Origin: Bacteroidales bacterium UBA1187
Lineage (GTDB): Bacteria; Bacteroidota; Bacteroidia; Bacteroidales; Paludibacteraceae
Reading direction: 5' to 3'
DNA: 30,505 bases
Assembly (NCBI GenBank): GCA_002309835.1
Contig: DBYL01000006.1
Location: forward strand, 16,563-47,067
Shown here: one piece after another, positions 15,042 through 21,616 of the stretch
Layout: every line of letters starts with the position of its first letter
Numbering within the stretch: position 1 is the stretch's first letter
The notes under the pieces: generated by a model
Seen by the model: only the letters and a program-made list of their open reading frames with translations
Databases searched by the model: none
What the model was told of the DNA's origin: nothing
Position numbers and translations under genes: made by a program

Positions 15042-15992
15042 ATTAAGGATATATTCCGTTTGGTGAGGTGGAGCAATCTGCTCTTTCTGGCAGCCTTGGT
15101 ATGGCTGATGGAGAAATGGGTGGCTGTGCCGATACTGAATGCCGCAGCATTCGGTGAACAGTTGCCGTGGTATATATTGCTGCTGCTGATTGTGGCTACC
15201 GTACTGATTGCTGCCGGAGGGTATGTGATCAACGATTATTTTGATGTGAAGATTGATCGTATCAATCGTCCGGATGAAGTGATCGTGACGCGTAGCGTCA
15301 GCAAACCTGAGGCGATGCGGTTGAGTGTGTCGTTGAGCGTCGTTGGGGCAGTATGCGGACTGGTGATAGCTTGGCTGTTGCGCAGCATCACTATCGCGTC
15401 GATTTTCATCCTCATCCCCGGCTTGCTTTGGTTCTACTCCAGCAGTTATAAGCGGCTCTTCATGATCGGTAATCTGACGATCGCTTTGTTAGCGGCGATG
15501 ACGCCGATGATGGTAGCGCTGACAAACGTAGCTATTCTGCAACTGCGCTATGAGGCGATACTGCCGTATACAACCTTGGTGCATGACCTCTATGTATGGT
15601 TAGGCGGGTTTGCGCTGTTTGCTTTTCTGCTGACCTGGATACGCGAGATCGTTAAGGATATGCAGGACCAGATGGGTGACCGCGAACTGGAGTGCCACTC
15701 GATGCCGGTAGTATGGGGAGAGACGTGGACAAAAATCTTCGTTACCGTGCTGATTGTCTTGACATTAGCGATCATCGGTCATCTATGGTATCGGGTGCTG
15801 CCGTTCCCTATCGGTTGGACCAGTCTCAGTACGCGGTATATCCTCTTCGGTATCGTCATTCCTCTGATCTGTGCGCTTAGTCTGCTATGGACGGCGAAGA
15901 TTCCGAGCGATTATAAGAACTGCCAGCGGTTGGTGAAATTCACGATGCTGCTGGGTATGCTCTATAGCTTCTGCATCGTACGCTTGTTATAG
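15033..15992 (+). CDS. UbiA-family prenyltransferase, TTG start
   Basis: This 319-aa integral membrane protein has about eight to nine hydrophobic helices. The two Asp-rich motifs of UbiA enzymes are NDYFDVKIDRINRPDE (about 67-82) and REIVKDMQDQMGDREL (about 204-219). They bind Mg2+ and the prenyl diphosphate donor, so the enzyme moves a prenyl chain to an acceptor in the inner membrane. Bacteroidota homologues are often annotated as geranylgeranylglycerol-phosphate geranylgeranyltransferase; the acceptor here is unproven. The start is a TTG at 15033: an in-frame TGA lies two codons upstream and the next Met is residue 26, inside the first helix. A terminator follows at 16022. Confidence 0.9.
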   Translation: MEIIKDIFRLVRWSNLLFLAALVWLMEKWVAVPILNAAAFGEQLPWYILLLLIVATVLIAAGGYVINDYFDVKIDRINRPDEVIVTRSVSKPEAMRLSVSLSVVGAVCGLVIAWLLRSITIASIFILIPGLLWFYSSSYKRLFMIGNLTIALLAAMTPMMVALTNVAILQLRYEAILPYTTLVHDLYVWLGGFALFAFLLTWIREIVKDMQDQMGDRELECHSMPVVWGETWTKIFVTVLIVLTLAIIGHLWYRVLPFPIGWTSLSTRYILFGIVIPLICALSLLWTAKIPSDYKNCQRLVKFTMLLGMLYSFCIVRLL

Positions 15993-16021
15993 CAAGGCAG
16001 GACTAAAAAAACAGAAAAAAG

Positions 16022-16052
16022 TGGCATATGCTTGCATATGTCATTTTTTTTT
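16022..16052 (+). terminator. Terminator of the pta-ubiA cluster, overlapping the next promoter
   Basis: TGGCATATG-CTTG-CATATGTCA forms a 9-bp stem with one G-U pair (16022-16043), followed by nine T (16044-16052). The loop CTTG is at the same time the -33 box of the promoter for the downstream gene. Confidence 0.85.
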
Positions 16053-16062
16053 ACTACTTTTG
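16031..16062 (+). promoter_or_regulatory. Promoter for the PCMD-to-aroA gene run
   Basis: TACTTTTG (16055-16062) fits TAnnTTTG with CTTG (16031-16034) 20 bp upstream. The predicted start near 16069 leaves a leader of about 20 nt before the ATG at 16089. Confidence 0.78.
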
Positions 16063-16088
16063 CGGCGAATTTGGTAAATATGTGCAAA

Positions 16089-17165
16089 ATGAAAAAGACA
16101 ATTCTATTCGCATTGGCATTAATGGCCGTAACGGTATTGCGTGCGCAGCAGTTGCCTGACCCGCATTTTGAGAAATGGACGGATAAGTTCAAGAGCGATG
16201 CTCAGTTAGCGGATTGGCATGGTAGTAATGTGAGTCAAGTGGGCTCTAAGTTCACGTTTATGTTTCAGAAGCAAGGCCGTACGGGTTATTGCGCCTATGT
16301 GGCGGACCGCGCTGTCGGTATACCGAAGCTGAACCTCGGTGCTACGGGCCCGGGATATATGTCGTTAGGTTACCCATGGCAGTACCTGAAGGGTCTGAAC
16401 CTCAATAGTGCTACGGCCGGTACGGAAGGTGGTATCCCCTGGAAATACCGTCCCGATACAATGGTCGTTTGGGTGAAGAGAACGGGTGCTAATACGGATA
16501 AGGAAGATTTTCATCTGCTTTTCTATTCCTGGCAAGGAACGGCGAAGAGCAGTACGTATAAGAATAAAGTGGGCGGCTGTACGTCTACCGAGCGTGTCAA
16601 CGAGGAGAGTGATATCCGTACGGCTACGGATGGCAACGAGTGTGGAACGGACCAGCCGGTGAAGCAGGTGGCTGAAGGATGGTATCGCGCACGTGCCAAG
16701 TATAACGACTGGACCCAGATCAAGGTGCCTATCTTGTATAAGAATAACGGTCGTCCGACGATGTGTAATGTGATCCTCTCGGCTGGTAACTATCCTGCTT
16801 TCCGAGCTAACGACGGCTTATATGACGGCAATGGACTATATGTAGACGATATCGAGTTGATCTATTCGTCCCGCATTGATAAGTTGCTGATTAACGGCAA
16901 GGCGCAGAAAGATTTTGACCCCAATTCGGAGAAAGAGCAGCGTTTTGCTATCGGCGATGCGGCTAACGTGAAGATCGAAGGTCTACGCGGTATAGGTACG
17001 CTGACGAATATCAAAGGCGAGAAGGCGCGTTTCAATGGTCGTAAACTGGATAGCCAGGAGATGACGGTGGAAGCCGGCGAGATAGACGGCAAACCATGGG
17101 TCATCACTGTCAAGGCGGAAGACGGCAGCAGTACACATACGTATAAAATCAAGATTGTACGTTAA
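16089..17165 (+). CDS. Secreted PCMD-domain protein
   Basis: This 358-aa protein has a signal peptide (MKKTILFALALMAVTVLRAQQ). The mature part starts LPDPHFEKWTD and shows the layout of the Bacteroidota PCMD (putative carbohydrate metabolism) family: an N-terminal N/HFE-x-W segment, a jelly-roll-like region (YRPDTMVVWVKRTG, HLLFYSWQG, YNDWTQIKVPILY, GLYVDDIELIYSS), and a C-terminal domain with KIEGLRGIGTLTNIKG and WVITVKAEDGSSTHTYKIKI. The role is unproven; the fold is typical of surface glycan-binding proteins. The ATG at 16089 is selected by the signal peptide and by the promoter at 16031-16062. The downstream glycosyltransferase gene starts 5 bp after the stop. Confidence 0.85.
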   Translation: MKKTILFALALMAVTVLRAQQLPDPHFEKWTDKFKSDAQLADWHGSNVSQVGSKFTFMFQKQGRTGYCAYVADRAVGIPKLNLGATGPGYMSLGYPWQYLKGLNLNSATAGTEGGIPWKYRPDTMVVWVKRTGANTDKEDFHLLFYSWQGTAKSSTYKNKVGGCTSTERVNEESDIRTATDGNECGTDQPVKQVAEGWYRARAKYNDWTQIKVPILYKNNGRPTMCNVILSAGNYPAFRANDGLYDGNGLYVDDIELIYSSRIDKLLINGKAQKDFDPNSEKEQRFAIGDAANVKIEGLRGIGTLTNIKGEKARFNGRKLDSQEMTVEAGEIDGKPWVITVKAEDGSSTHTYKIKIVR

Positions 17166-17170
17166 TCCTC

Positions 17171-18361
17171 GTGGAGTTGATAGACTTACATACGGTTGAT
17201 TATGTGCTCTTAGGAGCGCTGGGTCTGCTCTTTATCGTGCAGGTATATTGGTATGCCCGCTATATGGCTGCGCCTGCGCGCAGAATGCGGAAGGATAGAA
17301 AGGATGAAGGGGTTAACGGATTAGCGGATGAGGGGAAACCCGGAGTGACGGTAGTGTTGGCGGCGCATAACGAGAGTTATAATCTCTCGCAGTATCTGCA
17401 GGCCTTGCTCACGCAGGACTATCCGACGTATGAGGTGATCGTGGTGGATGACGGTTCGGAGGATGAGACGCGCATGGTTGTAGAGCGCTACATGACGCAG
17501 GACCCGCGTCTGCATATGACGTTTGTGCCGTACGGCGCACGTGTCGGTTCCACAAAGAAACTGGCCTTGACGCTGGCGGCGAAAGCCGCGCAGTACGAAT
17601 GGTTGCTGCTGACGGATGCAGACTGTTGTCCGGAGTCGCGCCATTGGATCAGTACGATGATGGCGAAGGCGGACAAGGATATCATTCTGGGTTTCGGTCC
17701 GTATTTCTATGAGAAGGGTCATGTAAACCGCTTGGTACGATATGACACCTTGTTCAATGGTTTGCATTACTTAGGTGCAGCATTGTGCGGGCATCCGTAT
17801 ATGGGAGTAGGGCGTAACTTAGCTTACCGCAAGAGTCTCTTCTTCGAGTCCGGAGGATTCACACATCTGATGACCAATAGGGCAGGTGATGATGATCTTT
17901 TCGTCAATCATGTAGCCACGAAAGCGAATACGGCAGTGGTGCTGGCGCGCGAGAGTTATATGTGGTCGATATCAAAGAAGACGATGAAGGAATGGTGGCA
18001 GCAGAAACGACGCCATGTATCTGTCTCTCCGGCCTATCGCAATGAGACAAAATGCCGGTTGGCATTAGAACCGTTGACACGAGGACTATTCTATATCGCT
18101 GTGCTGGTAGCACTGGTCGGATATATACCTGTTGCGCTGGAAGAGATGAGTCTCTTGAGCGCGAATGTACTTATTCCGCTTGCGGCTATTCTGCTATTCC
18201 TCGTTCGCTGGATACTGCAGACGGCGATCATCAATGTATCGGCACGACGGATGGGCTTGCATCGCTTCAGTATGTGGTCCGTATTGTGGTTCGATATCGC
18301 ATTACCACTGGTGAACCTATGGATGCTGGTGGTTCCTAAACGAAATACAAAAAAATGGTAA
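17171..18361 (+). CDS. Membrane-bound family 2 glycosyltransferase, GTG start
   Basis: This 396-aa protein has an N-terminal membrane helix (about 10-32), a GT-A catalytic domain and two or three C-terminal helices (about 305-385). Motifs are TVVLAAHNESYNL (60-72), VVDDGSEDETR, LLTDADCCP (DxD metal site), MGVGRNLAYRKSLF, GDDDLFVNH (catalytic ED/GDD region) and WWQQKRRHVS, a Q-x-x-R-H form of the usual QxxRW. It likely transfers a nucleotide sugar to a lipid or polysaccharide at the inner membrane. The GTG at 17171 is the only plausible start, 5 bp after the PCMD stop; DUF3467 follows after 6 bp. Confidence 0.9.
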   Translation: MELIDLHTVDYVLLGALGLLFIVQVYWYARYMAAPARRMRKDRKDEGVNGLADEGKPGVTVVLAAHNESYNLSQYLQALLTQDYPTYEVIVVDDGSEDETRMVVERYMTQDPRLHMTFVPYGARVGSTKKLALTLAAKAAQYEWLLLTDADCCPESRHWISTMMAKADKDIILGFGPYFYEKGHVNRLVRYDTLFNGLHYLGAALCGHPYMGVGRNLAYRKSLFFESGGFTHLMTNRAGDDDLFVNHVATKANTAVVLARESYMWSISKKTMKEWWQQKRRHVSVSPAYRNETKCRLALEPLTRGLFYIAVLVALVGYIPVALEEMSLLSANVLIPLAAILLFLVRWILQTAIINVSARRMGLHRFSMWSVLWFDIALPLVNLWMLVVPKRNTKKW

Positions 18362-18367
18362 AATACT

Positions 18368-18673
18368 ATGGCTGAACAGAAATTAAACATCAACATCACT
18401 CCGGATAAAGCTCAAGGAGCTTTTGCTAACTTAGCGCTTATCGCGCATACGCCGACGGAGTTTGTATTGGATTTTGCGCAGATCATGCCCGGTGTTCCGC
18501 AGGCAAATGTGGTTGCGCGTGTAGTTGTGACGCCTGATCAGGCGAAGAAGATCCTCGGTGCGCTGCAGAATAATATCGCGCAATATGAGAAGAAATTCGG
18601 CACCATCAATCCTGTAGGTGCTCCTGTACCCGGAGGTACGCTACCTCTGACCTTCACCGGAGGAGAAGCGTGA
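18368..18673 (+). CDS. DUF3467 family protein
   Basis: This 101-aa cytoplasmic protein starts MAEQKLNINITPDKAQGAFANL and continues HTPTEFVLDFAQIMPGVPQA, VVARVVVTPDQAKKILGALQ and NIAQYEKKFGTI. This matches the DUF3467 family, common in Bacteroidota and often next to transcription or envelope genes. Function is unknown. A Pro/Gly-rich tail (APVPGGTLPL) ends the protein. It follows the glycosyltransferase by 6 bp. Its TGA stop forms the loop of a perfect 6-bp hairpin, GAAGCG-TGA-CGCTTC (18665-18679). Confidence 0.9.
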   Translation: MAEQKLNINITPDKAQGAFANLALIAHTPTEFVLDFAQIMPGVPQANVVARVVVTPDQAKKILGALQNNIAQYEKKFGTINPVGAPVPGGTLPLTFTGGEA

Positions 18674-18683
18674 CGCTTCGCGT

Positions 18684-18718
18684 ATTGGAAATTGTAAATT
18701 GGACATTTGTAATTTTTT
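18684..18718 (+). repeat. Diverged 7-bp tandem repeat between DUF3467 and the phosphorylase gene
   Basis: The heptads ATTGGAA, ATTGTAA, ATTGGAC, ATTTGTA and ATTTTTT continue without interruption and are related to the units at 15011 and 21592. Here they lie in a 59-bp intergenic gap and do not provide a start codon. Confidence 0.7.
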
Positions 18719-18732
18719 AAACTTATACTATC

Positions 18733-19608
18733 ATGAAAACTTTCCCAGCTTCGCAGTTAATCATCAATGCGGATGGTTCTGCATTTCATCTTCATCTCAA
18801 ACCTGAGTTCTTGGCCGATAAGATCATTCTTGTAGGTGACCAAGACCGTGTAAACATCGTTGCTTCGTTCTTCGACGAAGGTTCTATTGAGTGCGACGTT
18901 CAGAGTCGTGAGTTCCATACCATCACCGGTAAATTCCAGGGCAAACGTATCAGTTGTATCTCTACCGGTATCGGTACCGACAACTGCGATATCGTGATGA
19001 ACGAGATTGACTCGCTCGCGAATATCGATTATAACACGCGTCAGGAGAAGGCGGAGAAACGTCAACTGGAGATCGTACGTATCGGTACTTGCGGCGGTAT
19101 GCAGGAGGATATTCCTCTGGGTACCTTCCTCGTAAGCCAGAAGTCGATTGGTTTCGACGGTGTGCTTGCTTTCTATCACGACCGCGATAAGATTGCTGAC
19201 CTCGGTTTCGAGAAGGCCTTCGTAGATTTCGTCGGATATCCTAAGAAAGCAGCTGTGCCTTATGTAGTAGCTGCTAACCCGGAGTTGGTAGATCGTATTG
19301 CGAAAGACGATATGATGCGTGGTTGCACGATTGCTGCGAACGGCTTCTATGGCCCGCAAGGTCGTAACCTGCGTGTAGATATCGCCGTACCGGATATCAA
19401 TGAGAAGATCTCTGCTTTCCGTTACGAAGGTCAGCGTATCACGAACTACGAGATGGAGGGATCTTGTATCGCCGGTTTGGCTCTCCATATGGGTCACAAG
19501 GCTATGACCGTTTGCTGCGTGATTGCGCAACGTAAGGTGGAGGCTGCGAATACTGACTACAAACCGCGTGTAAAAGAGTTAATCAAGACCGTATTAGAGC
19601 GTATCTAA
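18733..19608 (+). CDS. Uridine/purine nucleoside phosphorylase family protein
   Basis: This 291-aa protein belongs to the NP-I nucleoside phosphorylase superfamily. It has VGDQDRVNIVASFFD (phosphate-binding region), ISCISTGIGTDNCDIVMNEI, IVRIGTCGGMQEDIPLG and the nucleoside-binding ITNYEMEGSCIAGLAL. It splits nucleosides with phosphate to base and ribose-1-phosphate for salvage in the cytoplasm. The pattern fits uridine phosphorylase-like enzymes best, but the base is not certain. Its TAA overlaps the ATG of the next gene by one base (TAATG), indicating translational coupling to the DPP III-like peptidase. Confidence 0.88.
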   Translation: MKTFPASQLIINADGSAFHLHLKPEFLADKIILVGDQDRVNIVASFFDEGSIECDVQSREFHTITGKFQGKRISCISTGIGTDNCDIVMNEIDSLANIDYNTRQEKAEKRQLEIVRIGTCGGMQEDIPLGTFLVSQKSIGFDGVLAFYHDRDKIADLGFEKAFVDFVGYPKKAAVPYVVAANPELVDRIAKDDMMRGCTIAANGFYGPQGRNLRVDIAVPDINEKISAFRYEGQRITNYEMEGSCIAGLALHMGHKAMTVCCVIAQRKVEAANTDYKPRVKELIKTVLERI

Positions 19609-21596
19609 TGAGAAAATCATTCATTATCTTTTTGGCAGCCGTGGGAATATTCTGCGGCTGTCAAAAGCAAGAACAAGCTTTCCAATATAACGTGGATAAG
19701 TTTTATGACTTAGAAATCCTGCGCTTTGATGTGCCGGAGTTCGATCAATTAACATTGCAGCAGAAATCGCTCATCTATTGCTTGAGCGAGGCATCGTTAT
19801 GGGGACGCGATATCTTATTCGACCAGAATGGAAGATATAACCTGCGTATCCGTCGTGCCTGCGAGGCGCTGTATGGCAATTATCCATATGACAAGAATAC
19901 GGATGATTTCGCCGCTTTTGAGCGCTATCTGAAGCGTGTATGGTTCAGTAATGGTATTCATCATCACTACAGTGAGGATAAGTTCCTGCCGGAGTTCAGT
20001 CAAGAGTGGTTTGTAGCCGCATGCGAGAAAGCCGGCGTGCAGTATGACGAAGCTATTCTCCCGGTGATGTTTGACCCCGCAGTAATGCCCAAGCGTACTA
20101 CGCAACAGGACGGCGTAGACCTCGTAGCGGGTTCGGCAGGCAACTACTATGGCGAAGGAGTCACGCAGGCGGAGGCTGAAGCATGGTATGATGCGCATAA
20201 GGATAACTCTGAGGAGCCGCTGTGGATTGGTCTCAATAGCCAACTGGTGAAGAACGAGAAGGGCGAGATCGAACAGCGCGTGTATAAGGTTGGTGGTCTC
20301 TATGGCGAGGCACTGGAGCACGTGGTATTCTGGCTCAAAGAGGCATTGAAATACGCAGAGAACGACCAGCAACGTGAAGTGATTGAGAAGCTGATCTCAT
20401 ATAATGAGACGGGTGACCTGAAGACCTTCAACGAATACTGCATCGCATGGGTGAAAGACCTGGATAGCCGTGTGGACTTCGTGAACGGTTTCACAGAGAC
20501 CTATTCCGATCCGTTAGGCATCACCGGTACATGGGAAGCTATGGTGAACTTCAAGGACCTGCAGGCTACCAAGCGCGCACAGTTAATCTCCGAGAACGCA
20601 CAATGGTTTGAAGACCACTCCACAACCGATCCGAAATACAAGAAGGAGGAGGTTAAAGGCGTGAGTGCAAAGGTCATCACGGCGGCTATTCTGGCCGGCG
20701 ACTGCTATCCGTCAACGCCTATCGGCATCAACCTGCCGAACGCCAACTGGATCCGTAAGGCCTATGGCTCGAAGTCTGTGACGATTGATAACCTGATGCT
20801 CGCTTATACCGAGGCTGCTAAAGGTAGCGGCTTCGATGAGGAGTTTATGATTGACGAAGAGACGCGTGCCCGCGAAGAGCAGTACGGCGCGCTGTGCAGC
20901 AATCTGCATACCGATCTTCATGAGTGCGTAGGTCACGGAAGCGGTAAGTTAATGCCGGGTGTGACCAAAGATGCGCTCAAGGAGCATGCTTCGACTATTG
21001 AAGAGGCTCGTGCGGACTTGTTCGGCCTCTATTATCTGGCTGATCCGAAGTTAGTGGAACTGGGTCTGCTGCCTAACGAAGAGGCGTATAAGGCCGGTTA
21101 TTACGAGCAGATGATGAATGGCGCAATGACGCAACTCAAGCGTGTCGAATTGGGAAAGGACATCGAGGAGGCGCATATGCGTAACCGTCAGCTGATTGCT
21201 AATTGGGTGCTTGCGCATGCCAAAGGTGAGGTAGAGATTGTTGAGCGCGAGGGCAAGCACTATATGCAAGTGAACGATTACGAAGGCTTGCGCCGTTTGT
21301 ACGGCGAGTTGCTGGCAGAGATCCAACGCATCACCTCTGAAGGCGACTATGCGGCCGCGAAAGAGATCGTTGAGACCTATGCGGTGAAAGTCAATCAGGA
21401 ACTGCATAAAGAGGTCTTGGAGCGCTTCTCCAAACTCAATATCGCACCATATAAGGGTTTTGTCAATCCGGTATATACCGCAGTCAAAGATAAGGACGGA
21501 AATATCACTGATGTAAAGATTGATTTCACAGAAGGATATATCGACCAGCATTTGCGTTACAGCCGCGATTACAGTCCATTACCTTCGGTAAATTGA
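19608..21596 (+). CDS. Dipeptidyl peptidase III-like (M49) lipoprotein
   Basis: This 662-aa protein has a lipoprotein signal peptide (MRKSFIIFLAAVGIFCGCQ; the likely lipidated Cys is at 18). It has the M49 zinc motif HECVGH (438-443, in HECVGHGSGKLMPG) and the second motif EEARAD (465-470, Glu466 as third zinc ligand). Length is close to Bacteroidota DPP III proteins (about 650-680). Such enzymes remove dipeptides from the N-terminus of short peptides; the lipid anchor points to the periplasm or an outer-membrane face. A C-terminal FVNPVYTAVKDKDGNITDV block is also typical. The ATG overlaps the upstream stop. The TGA stop (21594-21596) is the first TGA in a heptad repeat that also gives the next gene its start. 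Confidence 0.92.
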   Translation: MRKSFIIFLAAVGIFCGCQKQEQAFQYNVDKFYDLEILRFDVPEFDQLTLQQKSLIYCLSEASLWGRDILFDQNGRYNLRIRRACEALYGNYPYDKNTDDFAAFERYLKRVWFSNGIHHHYSEDKFLPEFSQEWFVAACEKAGVQYDEAILPVMFDPAVMPKRTTQQDGVDLVAGSAGNYYGEGVTQAEAEAWYDAHKDNSEEPLWIGLNSQLVKNEKGEIEQRVYKVGGLYGEALEHVVFWLKEALKYAENDQQREVIEKLISYNETGDLKTFNEYCIAWVKDLDSRVDFVNGFTETYSDPLGITGTWEAMVNFKDLQATKRAQLISENAQWFEDHSTTDPKYKKEEVKGVSAKVITAAILAGDCYPSTPIGINLPNANWIRKAYGSKSVTIDNLMLAYTEAAKGSGFDEEFMIDEETRAREEQYGALCSNLHTDLHECVGHGSGKLMPGVTKDALKEHASTIEEARADLFGLYYLADPKLVELGLLPNEEAYKAGYYEQMMNGAMTQLKRVELGKDIEEAHMRNRQLIANWVLAHAKGEVEIVEREGKHYMQVNDYEGLRRLYGELLAEIQRITSEGDYAAAKEIVETYAVKVNQELHKEVLERFSKLNIAPYKGFVNPVYTAVKDKDGNITDVKIDFTEGYIDQHLRYSRDYSPLPSVN

Positions 21597-21616
21597 AGAT
21601 TGGAGATTGAAGATTG
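21592..21616 (+). repeat. 7-bp tandem repeat joining the peptidase gene and the aroA fusion
   Basis: Units are ATTGAAG, ATTGGAG, ATTGAAG plus ATTG. The first unit contains the peptidase stop TGA (21594-21596); the third unit contains the TTG start of the fusion gene (21607-21609). Confidence 0.85.

Noticed and set aside
16032..16088. Extended start for the PCMD protein
   Set aside because: The extra codons cover the terminator and promoter and would bury the signal peptide.
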